DNA from: an uncultured Rikenellaceae bacterium
GTDB lineage: Bacteria > Bacteroidota > Bacteroidia > Bacteroidales > Rikenellaceae
Direction of reading: 5' to 3'
DNA length: 64,000 nucleotides
Assembly: GCA_946486375.1 (NCBI GenBank)
Contig: CAMLTW010000003.1
Coordinates: 56,668-120,667, forward strand
The notes beneath the pieces were generated by a model. The model searched no databases. It had not been told where the DNA came from and was given only the letters and a program-made list of their open reading frames with translations. The translations under genes and the position numbers were made by a program. Shown piece after piece: positions 44,771 through 53,764 of the stretch (position 1 is the stretch's first letter; each line of letters begins with the position of its first letter).

Positions 44771-46198
44771 ATGAATATTTGTACGACAGTCCGAAGCCTG
44801 GTTTTGCTGGGAAGTTGCGCGTTGTCGCTGTACGGATGCGAATTTTCCGATCCGACCGAAGACGACAACGGAGACAAGATCCCCCTGATCCGGGCCGATC
44901 TTCCCCGGTTCGATGCTTCCTACACGTTTCGTTTCGTCGAAGCGGATGCGCTACCGGCGGAACCCGTTTCCGGCAGGCTGGAGATCGCTTTTGCCGGAAA
45001 GGACGGGGAGCAGCTGGTAACCGAAGCGGGACGCATCCGCCCGTTCTATACCGTGACGGGCGGCATGCTGGAACTGCACCTCAATCCCAACATCGGGGTT
45101 TCGGCATCGAACCCGGCGGAATTTACCGTGACGGGAACGGCTACGACCTCCGGTTACCTCGTGTTGCCGTATGCCGTCAGACAGGGAGTGCCGGGACAGC
45201 GAAACATCGACGTTCCGGTGATCGATCTGTCGTCCGCTTCATCCGCATCCGTTTCTGGACAGGAGTCCCGGACGAACGGCGGATTTACGGTCACAGGGCC
45301 GGATGGAACTCCCGTTTCCAGCGTTGTTCCGCTAAGAGAAATTCCGTGCGGGAATGGGTATGCTTATCTCGCCCTGTACCGAAGCGGGCGGGCCGGTATT
45401 TATGCCTGTCGTTCCGCAATTACTGTCGGAACATACGATTCTTACGGCTTGTACCGGTTGACGGATGATTTGACCGGGGAACCGGCCGCGCGGCTCGATA
45501 TGGGGACGGGAGAGTATTTCGTGCTGGCCGCCCGCAGGGCGGGAACGGTGCAGGGAAACATTCCCCTTTATATTGAAGGTCCGGCCGGAACCGCCGCTTT
45601 CCGGTATACGGTGGAGACGAGCGGACGTTCCTATTCGGGAACCGTTTCCGGTATGCTTCCGCTCCAAACGGCCATCGAACAGATTCCGGTGACGGCTTCG
45701 GACAAGAGCGCCCGTATCACCCTGGCGGCGGATGAGCCTTATTCCCTGAAAGAGGAAACGATCGACGTGACGGATGTAACGGCAGGGGAGCCGGCACGGT
45801 TCGAGGCGTTGACCGGGTCGGAAGGCTTTCGCCGTTACGACCTGAGAATCGTCGGATATTGCGCGACGGACAAAAGCGTTACCTACGCCGTAACCAAAAG
45901 TTTCTTTTACAGTCCCGGCACGAAGGACGAAGCCGGCATGCGCGAGTGGCGGCAGGGACGTCTGACCGCCGGCAAGACTTCGCTCTGGCTGGAACCGGGC
46001 CGGATGTACACTTTCCGGATTTCGATCAATAACGAATGGTACGATTACGACATCACCACCGATCCGGCCCGGATCGGACAGGTGCTGGATCGGGAGCAGG
46101 CGTCGGATTATATTACACGGTATGCGTTGAAAGACAATTCGGACGGTACGGTGTCCTTGGAGGTGGAAATCGTAAACGGGGAACTTTGCAACCTCTGA
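44771..46198 (+). CDS. Predicted surface lipoprotein (DUF4493-like), unknown function
   Basis: A 475-residue protein whose signal peptide ends in LYGC (Cys about residue 23), so it is a lipoprotein. The body is all-beta with repeated Gly/Thr/Ser-rich segments, resembling tandem immunoglobulin-like or DUF4493-type domains common in Bacteroidales surface proteins. Tracts such as GYAYLALYRSGRAGIYACRS and RMYTFRISINNEWYDYDI are distinctive. It is co-transcribed with the upstream barrel protein; together they could form a surface structure or an anchored adhesin. No enzyme motif seen. Confidence 0.7.
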   Translation: MNICTTVRSLVLLGSCALSLYGCEFSDPTEDDNGDKIPLIRADLPRFDASYTFRFVEADALPAEPVSGRLEIAFAGKDGEQLVTEAGRIRPFYTVTGGMLELHLNPNIGVSASNPAEFTVTGTATTSGYLVLPYAVRQGVPGQRNIDVPVIDLSSASSASVSGQESRTNGGFTVTGPDGTPVSSVVPLREIPCGNGYAYLALYRSGRAGIYACRSAITVGTYDSYGLYRLTDDLTGEPAARLDMGTGEYFVLAARRAGTVQGNIPLYIEGPAGTAAFRYTVETSGRSYSGTVSGMLPLQTAIEQIPVTASDKSARITLAADEPYSLKEETIDVTDVTAGEPARFEALTGSEGFRRYDLRIVGYCATDKSVTYAVTKSFFYSPGTKDEAGMREWRQGRLTAGKTSLWLEPGRMYTFRISINNEWYDYDITTDPARIGQVLDREQASDYITRYALKDNSDGTVSLEVEIVNGELCNL

Positions 46199-46225
46199 CA
46201 GAACGTTTTTCGCGCAGCCGCCGAT

Positions 46226-46292
46226 GAACGGAAAGGGTACCTTTCCGGTTCGGGTGAAAAAGAGCGTTTCGCTTCGGTGGAACGCTCTTTTT
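46226..46292 (+). terminator. Tandem hairpins ending the barrel/lipoprotein operon
   Basis: The first hairpin is GAACGGAAAGG-GTA-CCTTTCCGGTTC (46226-46251, one bulge). The second, a classic terminator, is AAAAAGAGCGTT (46257-46268) with AACGCTCTTTTT (46281-46292). The second ends in T's that double as the -33 of the next promoter. Confidence 0.8.
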
Positions 46293-46321
46293 GCATGAGA
46301 AGCGGGGGAGAGCTATCTTTG
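46290..46321 (+). promoter_or_regulatory. Promoter of the multi-spanning membrane protein gene
   Basis: TTTG (46290-46293), 20 nt, TATCTTTG (46314-46321). It overlaps the tail of the preceding terminator and lies 20 nt before the ATG at 46342. Confidence 0.65.
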
Positions 46322-46341
46322 CCCGAATTTTGGACATCGGG

Positions 46342-47358
46342 ATGGAAAACTACGATTCCCTGCCCGGCAGGAAGAAATGGTCGAAAGCGGTTCGCTATGC
46401 ATGTGCCATGGCGTTGATCGGATGCATGGTCGGAGCGGCGGATTTTCTGGGGGAAAAGGAGGTGATTTTCCCGGAAGCCGTTGCGCTCACCGTGGGCCTG
46501 TGGATCATCGACAAACGGGTGTGGAAGGCCGGTCGGATGCAGGTCATCGCCCTGATGACGGCGGGAGCGTTGGCCGGTATTTCCATCGTGCGTTATTCTC
46601 CGCTGCCTTTGATTCTCGATTTGTTCCTTGCTTTTGCCTTTGCCGCCGTATGTTTGACGATTACCCGTACCACGCTGGTTCCCTTGATTTCCGCCTGCAT
46701 GCTTCCCGTCTTGCTGGGAACGGAGAGCCTGGTTTATCCGGCGACGGTTTTCTGCCTGATTCTCATCCTTGCAGGCGGACAGTGGCTGATGGAAAAGGCA
46801 GGCTTGAGAAAGCCGATTCCGTTCCGGCGGGCGGAAAAGCCCTTTAAGCAGCGGATTCGCCGATGGGGTTTGCTGGCGGGCTTGCTTCTGGCCGTGTCTT
46901 TCCTGCCGATTCACCTGAACAAAATCTATTGCATCGTCCCGCCTCTGATCGTAACGTTGGTGGAATTCGCCAATCCCGAAGCCGGTTTTCGCAAGACTCC
47001 CGGACGGGTGCTTTTCCAGCTTGCGGCCGCAGCCGTGTTGGGAACCGGTTCCAGACTCCTGTTGCAGGAGGGTTTCGGATTCCCGACCGTAATCGCCGTA
47101 TGGGTGGTTTGCGGGCTGTTGTTTTTCCTGTTCGAGCGGATGGAGCGGTCGTTTGCGCCCGCAGGAGCGTTGGCTCTTGTGCCTTTCATCCTGCCGAACG
47201 AAGGGTTGATTTGGTTTCCGGTGCAGGCTGTTGTCGGAGCCGTCATTCTTATCTTTTTGCCGCTGAATGTTTTCCGGAGCGAGGCGGAAAAAACGGCAAC
47301 CGCGGAAACGAAAATCCCCGGCCGGAAAACCGTTTTTCGCCGACCGGAGACCTTGTAA
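46342..47358 (+). CDS. Multi-spanning inner membrane protein of unknown function
   Basis: A 338-residue protein with about nine to ten hydrophobic helices in two similar blocks (VRYACAMALIGCMVGAADFL, AVALTVGLWII, PLISACMLPVLLG; later CIVPPLIVTLVEFANPEAG). The layout of two halves, each with a conserved A-V/P-P-L-I pattern, resembles HPP or aromatic-acid-exporter-like membrane proteins, but I cannot place it in a named family. It starts at 46342 after its own promoter. Convergent with pyrI, 18 nt between stops. Confidence 0.72.
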   Translation: MENYDSLPGRKKWSKAVRYACAMALIGCMVGAADFLGEKEVIFPEAVALTVGLWIIDKRVWKAGRMQVIALMTAGALAGISIVRYSPLPLILDLFLAFAFAAVCLTITRTTLVPLISACMLPVLLGTESLVYPATVFCLILILAGGQWLMEKAGLRKPIPFRRAEKPFKQRIRRWGLLAGLLLAVSFLPIHLNKIYCIVPPLIVTLVEFANPEAGFRKTPGRVLFQLAAAAVLGTGSRLLLQEGFGFPTVIAVWVVCGLLFFLFERMERSFAPAGALALVPFILPNEGLIWFPVQAVVGAVILIFLPLNVFRSEAEKTATAETKIPGRKTVFRRPETL

Positions 47359-47376
47359 ATAAAGGAAAATCCCGCT

Positions 47377-47844
47377 TTACTTGACGATTACGATATTTTC
47401 CGGAGTCGTCACCTTTTCGCAGAAATGACACCGCAGTCCGGTGATGGCATTCCCCTGCCGCTGGACTTCGAACCGCGTGCGGATTCTTTCGTGGTTGGTG
47501 ATGCAGCGCGGATTGCCGCATTTCACGAAGCCCTCCACTTCTTCGGGAGCTTTCACCGTTCGTTTTTCCACGACCTGATAGTTCCGGATGGTGTTGACGC
47601 AGGCCATCGGAGCCACGATGGAGATCCGGTTCACCTCTTCGTCCGCGCAATAACGATCGGCGATTTTGATGATCGCTTTTTTGCCCATCCGTTTGCTTTC
47701 GAAGTTGGTGCCGAAAGTGACCTGCCCCGTTTCTTTTTCCAGATCGAGGATGTTGATGATCTTGAACAGACAATCGGCGGGGATATGGTCGATGACGGTT
47801 CCGTTCTCGATGGCGCGGACGTTCATTTGTTTTTTCGTATCCAT
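47377..47844 (-). CDS. pyrI: Aspartate carbamoyltransferase regulatory subunit
   Basis: A 155-residue regulatory chain. The N-terminal nucleotide-binding domain has VIDHIPADCLFKIINIL, and the C-terminal zinc domain uses cysteines in VKCGNPRCITN (CxxxxC) and LRCHFCE (CxxC). It binds CTP/ATP and controls PyrB. It follows pyrB by 5 nt. Confidence 0.96.
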   Translation of the reverse strand: MDTKKQMNVRAIENGTVIDHIPADCLFKIINILDLEKETGQVTFGTNFESKRMGKKAIIKIADRYCADEEVNRISIVAPMACVNTIRNYQVVEKRTVKAPEEVEGFVKCGNPRCITNHERIRTRFEVQRQGNAITGLRCHFCEKVTTPENIVIVK

Positions 47845-47849
47845 GGCTC

Positions 47850-48758
47850 TTATTTTTTGACTCCTAACAGGTAACTGATGATGGCCATCCGTACGTAGAC
47901 GCCGTTTTCCGTTTGGTTGAAGTAGTAAGCCTTCGGATTGTCGTCCACGTCGGTGTCGATTTCGTTGACGCGCGGAAGAGGATGGAGGATGCGCATGTTG
48001 GGCTTGGTATCCGCCAACATGGCGTTCTTGAGGATGTAGGCGTTTTTGACTTTTTCGTATTCCATCAAATCGAGGAACCGTTCCCGCTGCACGCGGGTCA
48101 TGTAAACGATATCGGCTTCGTTGATGTGTTCGCCGATGTCGGTCGTTTCCGTATAGGGGATGCCCAGGTCGTAAAGTTGCTGTTTGTATTCGTCCGGCAT
48201 CCGGAGTTCCGGGGGCGCGACGAAGGTGAACGTGGTTTTGAAATGGGACATGGCCTGCAACAGGGAATGCACCGTCCGTCCGTATTTCAGGTCGCCGACC
48301 ATCATGATGTTGATTCCGTCCAGGGTTCCCTGGGTTTTCTTGATGGAATACATGTCGAGGAGCGTCTGGCTGGGATGCTGGTTCGCTCCGTCGCCCGCAT
48401 TGACTACGGGAACCTTCGCGATTTCGCTGGCGTAGCGGGCCGCCCCTTCGAGCGAATGCCGCATCACGATCATGTCGCTGTAATTCGCGATGGTGGTGAT
48501 GGTGTCGTGAAACGTTTCCCCCTTGGTGACGCTCGTATTATTGGTGTCGGAGAACCCGATCACCCGGCCTCCCAACCGGTTGATGGCGCTTTCGAAGCTG
48601 AGGCGGGTGCGGGTGGAAGGCTCGAAAAAGAGGGTGGCGATCACTTTTCCGAGCAGGATGCGCTGGCAGGGATCGGCCTCGAATTCGGCGGCGAAATCCA
48701 TGATGCGCAACATCTCCTCTTTGGTGAAATCGGTGATGGATACAAGGCTTTTCTTCAT
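47850..48758 (-). CDS. pyrB: Aspartate carbamoyltransferase catalytic subunit
   Basis: A 302-residue enzyme that makes N-carbamoyl-L-aspartate in pyrimidine synthesis. Carbamoyl-phosphate binding motif [13 protein letters not shown] near residue 47, HPSQTLLD near residue 132, and [10 protein letters not shown] near residue 260. The start at 48758 ([11 protein letters not shown]) is preferred over an ATG 12 codons upstream that adds non-conserved residues. Operon pyrB-pyrI. Confidence 0.96.
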   Translation of the reverse strand: MKKSLVSITDFTKEEMLRIMDFAAEFEADPCQRILLGKVIATLFFEPSTRTRLSFESAINRLGGRVIGFSDTNNTSVTKGETFHDTITTIANYSDMIVMRHSLEGAARYASEIAKVPVVNAGDGANQHPSQTLLDMYSIKKTQGTLDGINIMMVGDLKYGRTVHSLLQAMSHFKTTFTFVAPPELRMPDEYKQQLYDLGIPYTETTDIGEHINEADIVYMTRVQRERFLDLMEYEKVKNAYILKNAMLADTKPNMRILHPLPRVNEIDTDVDDNPKAYYFNQTENGVYVRMAIISYLLGVKK

Positions 48759-48813
48759 GGCGACAGCAACTGTTAGATTATTTTCGATTCGCATTTTTCA
48801 TTCTTTCTCCCCG

Positions 48814-49425
48814 TTACCCGATCCGGAGGAAGGTGAGTTCCGTTCCCTCCACTTTCGACAGTTTCCCTTTCAATCCTTCCTCCCGGCTGCGCCGGATGGA
48901 AAGCACCATCCGACAGCGATTATCGAATTCCTGTTCCCGGATAACGGGCTGTTCTTCCTTGACGACCTTCATCACGTCGTTCATGACGGTGTAGGGGAAA
49001 ACGACTTCGTACCAGGCGTCCTCCGTTCGGGTCACGATCCGGCTGTTTTCCAGCACGTCCAGCGTCGCTTCCCGATAAGCGTTGATGAGTCCCGGTACGC
49101 CCAGTTTCGTCCCTCCGAAATACCGGACGACTACCACCAGCACATAGGTAAGCCCTTTCGATAACAGTTGTCCCAGAATCGGGCGTCCCGCCGTGCCGGA
49201 GGGTTCCCCGTCGTCATTGGCCCGGAATCTTTCTCCGTGCGCTCCCAGACGCCAGGCGTAACAGTGATGCGTAGCATCGTAGTACCGTTTTTTCAACCGC
49301 GCCAGATGTTCCCGGATTTCCTCCTCGCTTTCCACCGGAAACGCATAGGCCAGAAAACGGCTTCCCTTGTCTTTGAATACTCCTTCCGCCGGCTCTGCAA
49401 TGGTATGGTAAATGTCGTCCGTCAT
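48814..49425 (-). CDS. YigZ/IMPACT family protein
   Basis: A 203-residue protein. The UPF0029 domain holds KGSRFLAYAFPVES, then THHCYAWRLG, NDDGEPSGTAGRPIL and VVVVRYFGGTKLG, and a C-terminal DUF1949-like region follows. It resembles E. coli YigZ and eukaryotic IMPACT, linked to proline-dipeptidase-associated or translational control roles; the molecular function is unsettled. A TATTTTTG element lies at 49444-49437 on the minus strand. Confidence 0.92.
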   Translation of the reverse strand: MTDDIYHTIAEPAEGVFKDKGSRFLAYAFPVESEEEIREHLARLKKRYYDATHHCYAWRLGAHGERFRANDDGEPSGTAGRPILGQLLSKGLTYVLVVVVRYFGGTKLGVPGLINAYREATLDVLENSRIVTRTEDAWYEVVFPYTVMNDVMKVVKEEQPVIREQEFDNRCRMVLSIRRSREEGLKGKLSKVEGTELTFLRIG

Positions 49426-49436
49426 CGTTCTCCGGA

Positions 49437-49444
49437 CAAAAATA
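49437..49444 (-). promoter_or_regulatory. -7 element for the YigZ gene
   Basis: TATTTTTG on the minus strand fits TAnnTTTG, 11 nt before the ATG, which implies a very short leader. Confidence 0.4.
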
Positions 49445-49492
49445 CGATTTATTCCCGGCATTCGGAACGCTTTGCCGGATTTTTCCGGCCGC

Positions 49493-49516
49493 AAAAAAGG
49501 GGACGAACCCGTCCCC
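49493..49516 (-). terminator. lepB terminator
   Basis: On the minus strand GGGGAC-GGGTTC-GTCCCC is followed by six T, 27 nt after the lepB stop. Confidence 0.8.
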
Positions 49517-49542
49517 CCGATACGGTCGCTTGTGTCTGACCG

Positions 49543-50889
49543 TCAGTGTATTTTCCGGAACATTCTGTTCCAACGGATGTTGGCGGGAAAAGACTTGTCC
49601 TTGTCCAGCGAAAGCCAGATGAACGACGCTTTTCCGACGATATGATCTTCCGGGACGAAACCCCAGAACCGGGAATCCGCCGAGTTGTGCCGGTTGTCCC
49701 CCATCATAAAGTAATAATCCATTTCGAACGTATAGCTGTCCGCCGGCCGGTCGTTGATGTAAATCGTATCGTCTTTCACCTCCAGCTTGTTCCCTTCGTA
49801 CACGCGGATGATCCGTTCGTACAGCGGAAGATTTTCGAGAGTAAGGGGAACCGTGACGCCTTTTTTCGGCACCCACAGCGGCCCGAAATTGTCTTCCGTC
49901 CACGCATAGTCGGGGTTGTGCGGAAAGGTCATGCCGGAGGGCTGCGCATTTTCGTACTTCACCACTTCGGTCACGTTCCGGAATTTCCGGATTTTTTCGG
50001 CGTTTTCGGCCGTCAGCGGCAGCGTATAGACGCCCGCGTTCTGGTTGTAGGCGATATCGTCCCGTGCGATTCCCATGTCCTGCAGGGTTTCGGGATTCAG
50101 CATCGTGCCGTTCGTCCGGACGAAATAGACGAATTGTTTTTTCGGAATGTCTGCTTGCGGTTTCCCGTTGATGAACACTTCCGATTCCCGGATGAGGATC
50201 GTGTCTCCGGGGATCGCCACGCAGCGCTTCACATAGTGTTCCCGTTTGTCCACCGGACGGCTGACGATTTCGGAATCGGCCCAGACGGCTTCCCGTCCGC
50301 GGTAGCGCACCAGATCGTAATAATCGGCCTGCGGATCGGAGAGGGCTACGGTGTCCCCTTCCGGAAAGTTGAAAACCACCGCATCGTTCCGCTGCACCGT
50401 TCCCAGCCCCTTCAGCCGGTGATAAGGCCAGCTGATCCATTCCACGAACGATTTGGCCGTCTGCGAAAAAGGCATCGTATGATGTACCATCGGGAAGGAG
50501 AGGGGCGTGTTCGGTACGCGCGGGCCGTAGGCTACCTTGCTGACACACAGATAATCCCCTACCAGCAGGGATTTTTCCATCGAGGGGGACGGAATGACGT
50601 ACATCTCGAAAAAGAAGATGCGGATCAGCGTGGCCGCTACGACTGCGAACACGATGGCGTCCACCCATCCGAAAACGTTGTTGTAGGTTCTGGAACGCTT
50701 GCGCAGTTCTTTGTGCTTGTGGCCCCAGAGCCGGTACATGTATTTGGAAATATAGATGTCGTAAATGATCGGGAGCCCCAACAGCAGCCAGAGGTTCCCC
50801 GTCCATACCACGAACAGGAGCGTGTAAATGACGGCTACCAGCGAAAAGCGAAACCACCGGTTCCGCCAGATTTCCTTTATTTTGTTCAT
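49543..50889 (-). CDS. lepB: Signal peptidase I
   Basis: A 448-residue inner-membrane protease that cleaves export signal peptides. TM helices lie at about residues 14-50 and 75-97. The catalytic Ser is in PSPSMEKSLLVGDY, the general-base Lys in VKRCVAIPGDTI, and the box E motif is GDNRHNSADSRFWG. The large insert between boxes is usual for Bacteroidota. The start at 50889 lies 4 nt after the dapB stop; an ATG at 50901 overlapping dapB is also possible. Confidence 0.94.
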   Translation of the reverse strand: MNKIKEIWRNRWFRFSLVAVIYTLLFVVWTGNLWLLLGLPIIYDIYISKYMYRLWGHKHKELRKRSRTYNNVFGWVDAIVFAVVAATLIRIFFFEMYVIPSPSMEKSLLVGDYLCVSKVAYGPRVPNTPLSFPMVHHTMPFSQTAKSFVEWISWPYHRLKGLGTVQRNDAVVFNFPEGDTVALSDPQADYYDLVRYRGREAVWADSEIVSRPVDKREHYVKRCVAIPGDTILIRESEVFINGKPQADIPKKQFVYFVRTNGTMLNPETLQDMGIARDDIAYNQNAGVYTLPLTAENAEKIRKFRNVTEVVKYENAQPSGMTFPHNPDYAWTEDNFGPLWVPKKGVTVPLTLENLPLYERIIRVYEGNKLEVKDDTIYINDRPADSYTFEMDYYFMMGDNRHNSADSRFWGFVPEDHIVGKASFIWLSLDKDKSFPANIRWNRMFRKIH

Positions 50890-50893
50890 GTGC

Positions 50894-51610
50894 TTATGCA
50901 TTCATTAAGTCGTCCATGGTGAAAATGCCTTCCTTTCCGCACAGGAATTCCGCGGCCAGCACGGCTCCCACGGCGAATCCCCGCCGGCTTTTGGCCGTGT
51001 GGGTGAAGGAAAGCACGTCGGCTTCCGATTCGTAGGTGACGGTATGGATGCCCGGCACCACGCTGCGCCGGATGGAAGCGATTTCCAGCTCGTCCGGTAC
51101 CGTGGTCGTCCCGTCGACCCACTTCGCCTTGCGCTCCAGTTCTTCCAGAATGCCTTCGGCGATCGTGATGGCTGTTCCGCTGGGGGCGTCCTTTTTCTGC
51201 GTATGGTGCACTTCCTCGATCGTGACGTCGTATTCGCCGAACCTGTTCATCAAACGCGCCAGTTCCCGGTTTATTTTGAAGAAGATGTTCACTCCGATGC
51301 TGTAATTGGACGCATAGAAAAACGCGCCGTGCTTTTCCCGGCACAGGGCCGCCGCTTCGTCGTAACGGTCGAGCCACGCCGTGGTTCCGCAAACCACGGG
51401 AGTACCGCATTCGATGCACCTCGTCACATTGTCGTAAGCGGTTCGGGGCGTGGAAAATTCGATGGCGACATCCACTTCTTTCAGTCTGGTGGGGTTCAGG
51501 TCGCCCGGATTGTTTTCGTCCACGATCAGCACCACGGTGTGCCCGCGTTCGAGCAAGATCTTTTCGATTTCCCGGCCCATTTTGCCGTATCCTATCAGCG
51601 CAACTTTCAT
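50894..51610 (-). CDS. dapB: 4-hydroxy-tetrahydrodipicolinate reductase
   Basis: A 238-residue lysine/diaminopimelate pathway reductase. N-terminal Rossmann motif ALIGYGKMGREIE, VAIEFSTPRTAYDN near residue 50, then GTTAW, the substrate-binding EEVHHTQKKDAPSGTA near residue 133, and late HTAKSRRGFAVGA. The start at 51610 is fixed by MKVALIGYGKMG. A TAAGTTTG element lies at 51635-51628 (minus). Operon with lepB. Confidence 0.95.
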   Translation of the reverse strand: MKVALIGYGKMGREIEKILLERGHTVVLIVDENNPGDLNPTRLKEVDVAIEFSTPRTAYDNVTRCIECGTPVVCGTTAWLDRYDEAAALCREKHGAFFYASNYSIGVNIFFKINRELARLMNRFGEYDVTIEEVHHTQKKDAPSGTAITIAEGILEELERKAKWVDGTTTVPDELEIASIRRSVVPGIHTVTYESEADVLSFTHTAKSRRGFAVGAVLAAEFLCGKEGIFTMDDLMNA

Positions 51611-51627
51611 ACGGGTAAAATTTCTTA

Positions 51628-51635
51628 CAAACTTA
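51628..51635 (-). promoter_or_regulatory. -7 element for the dapB-lepB operon
   Basis: TAAGTTTG on the minus strand, an exact TAnnTTTG match, 17 nt before the dapB ATG. Confidence 0.5.
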
Positions 51636-51761
51636 CGCTTTTTAACCGGAAATTCAAAAGACGGCCCGGAACCGGGACAGGAGACCGTCCCGGTTTGAGA
51701 ACATTTCCCGGATCGGCATCGGGGGCTCCGGCGGAACGGGGTACGGGATGAAGTGCCCGGT

Positions 51762-51792
51762 TTTGCAAATCTTTCCCGAATGGATATATTTG
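51762..51792 (+). promoter_or_regulatory. Promoter of the truA-galK-dapD operon
   Basis: TTTG (51762-51765), 19 nt, TATATTTG (51785-51792): exact -33/-7 match, 19 nt before the truA ATG at 51812. Confidence 0.78.
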
Positions 51793-51811
51793 TGGAAACA
51801 AAAACGCGCCG

Positions 51812-52585
51812 ATGCGGTTTTTTCTCTATCTTTCCTACAAGGGTACGGCTTACCACGGGTGGCAGATCCAAAAGAATGCTCCGTCCGTGCAGGAGACGTT
51901 GCAACGGGCGTTGTCTCTGCTGCTGAAGGAGCCGGTGGAGGTCGTCGGTGCGGGACGAACGGATACGGGGGTGCACGCATCGTTTTACGTGGCCCATTTC
52001 GATACGGACAATCCGGCCCCTTCCGAAGACGCTGAGGCTTTTTGTTATCGCCTGAACTGCGTATTGCCGCACGACATCGCCGTACGGCGGACGGTACGGG
52101 TGACGGATACGGCTCATGCCCGGTTCGATGCGGCGTTGCGGGAATACCGGTATTACCTTTTGCAGGAGAAAGACCCTTTCCGGCAGGAAACGACGTGGCA
52201 GTATTCGGTGCCGCTGGATGTGGAACGGATGAACGAGGCGGCCGCCCTGTTGAAGGAATATGCCGATTTTACCAGTTTCAGCAAGCTGCACACCGACGTG
52301 AAGACGCACATTTGCCGCATTCGGGAGTCGTTCTGGTCGCGACAAGGAACGGAACTCGTCTATACGGTTTCGGCGGACCGTTTCCTGCGGAATATGGTGC
52401 GGGCCATCGTGGGAACGCTCGTGGAGGTAGGGCGCGGCAAGATCGGCGTTTCCCGGTTCCGGGAGATCATCGAAGCCCGGTCGCGGGGGATGGCCGGTAC
52501 TTCGGCACCCGCGGGGGGACTGTTTCTCACGCGGGTCGATTATCCTCAGGAAATTTTTATGAACGGTATAATTGAGAAATCATGA
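51812..52585 (+). CDS. truA: tRNA pseudouridine synthase A
   Basis: A 257-residue enzyme forming pseudouridine in the anticodon arm (positions 38-40). Conserved YKGTAYHGWQ near residue 9, the catalytic Asp D51 in GAGRTDTGVHA, and the late RFLRNMVRAIVGTL. Its stop overlaps the galK start by 4 nt (ATGA). Confidence 0.95.
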   Translation: MRFFLYLSYKGTAYHGWQIQKNAPSVQETLQRALSLLLKEPVEVVGAGRTDTGVHASFYVAHFDTDNPAPSEDAEAFCYRLNCVLPHDIAVRRTVRVTDTAHARFDAALREYRYYLLQEKDPFRQETTWQYSVPLDVERMNEAAALLKEYADFTSFSKLHTDVKTHICRIRESFWSRQGTELVYTVSADRFLRNMVRAIVGTLVEVGRGKIGVSRFREIIEARSRGMAGTSAPAGGLFLTRVDYPQEIFMNGIIEKS

Positions 52586-53733
52586 CGATTGAGAAAGTGA
52601 ACGACGCCTTCCGGCGGAACTTCGGGACAGGAGGGAACCTCTATGCTTCCCCCGGCCGGGTGAACCTGATCGGGGAGCATACGGATTACAACCTGGGATT
52701 CGTCCTGCCGGGAGCGATCCGGCAGGCGATTTATGCCCGGATAAAACCGAACGGAGGAACGCTGTGCCGGATATATTCGGTGGATTATGATGAGAATGTC
52801 GAATTCGATGTTGCGGCTTCCGAGTTGCCGGTGCAACAGTGGGCGCGTTATGTTTACGGCGTGGTGCACGAGGTCCGCAAACTGGGGAAATCGGTGGCAG
52901 GATTCGATTGCGCTTTCGGCGGGGACGTGCCGTTGGGAGCGGGGCTTTCTTCGTCGGCCGCTTTCGAAAGCGTGATCGGATACGGCCTGAACGATCTTTT
53001 CGGATTGGGATTGAGCCGTCTCCAACTGGCGAAGGCGGGACAGATGACCGAACACAACTACATCGGAGTGCGGTGCGGAATCATGGATCAGTTCGCTTCC
53101 CTGTTCGGGGAGAAAGACAGGCTGATCCGGCTGGACTGTCGCTCGCTGGAATACCGGCTGGAACCTTTCCGGCCCGAAGGCTACCGGGTGCTGCTGCTGG
53201 ACACGCAGGTAAAACATTCGCTGGCATCTTCCCAATACAACGTGCGCAGGGAACAGTGCGAAGCAGGGGTGACAATCATCCGCAGGCACGTTCCGGAAGT
53301 GGAATCCCTGCGGGACGTAACCCCGGAAATGCTGGAAACTTACCGGGGTAAAATGGAGGACGCGGTGTACCGTCGCTGCCATTATATCGTCGGAGAGAAC
53401 GGCCGTTTGCTGAAAGCGTGCGAAGCCCTGGAAAGGGGGGATTACGAGACCTTCGGACGGCAGATGTTCGGATCGCATGAGGGTTTGAGCCGGGAATACG
53501 AAGTGAGCTGTGCGGAACTCGATTTTCTGGCAGGGGAAGCTGCGAAGCATTCCGGCGTATTGGGCGCCCGGATGATGGGCGGCGGTTTCGGCGGCTGCAC
53601 GATCAACCTGGTGCGGGAAGCGGAGTATGAAAATCTGGTGGGAGAGCTGAGCGAAAAATACGCGGCCCGTTTCGGAAAGGCTCCGCGGGTGATCGACGTG
53701 GTGATCGGCGACGGCGCGCGTCGGGTGGAATAG
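52582..53733 (+). CDS. galK: Galactokinase
   Basis: A 383-residue GHMP-family kinase of the Leloir pathway. N-terminal substrate motif GRVNLIGEHTDYNLGFVLP near residue 25, the ATP loop PLGAGLSSSAAFE near residue 115, and the C-terminal GGGFGGCTI near residue 333. Translationally coupled to truA and followed by dapD after 31 nt. Confidence 0.95.
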   Translation: MTIEKVNDAFRRNFGTGGNLYASPGRVNLIGEHTDYNLGFVLPGAIRQAIYARIKPNGGTLCRIYSVDYDENVEFDVAASELPVQQWARYVYGVVHEVRKLGKSVAGFDCAFGGDVPLGAGLSSSAAFESVIGYGLNDLFGLGLSRLQLAKAGQMTEHNYIGVRCGIMDQFASLFGEKDRLIRLDCRSLEYRLEPFRPEGYRVLLLDTQVKHSLASSQYNVRREQCEAGVTIIRRHVPEVESLRDVTPEMLETYRGKMEDAVYRRCHYIVGENGRLLKACEALERGDYETFGRQMFGSHEGLSREYEVSCAELDFLAGEAAKHSGVLGARMMGGGFGGCTINLVREAEYENLVGELSEKYAARFGKAPRVIDVVIGDGARRVE

Positions 53734-53764
53734 CGAATGGAAAAACTTCAAGAACGATAAACGC

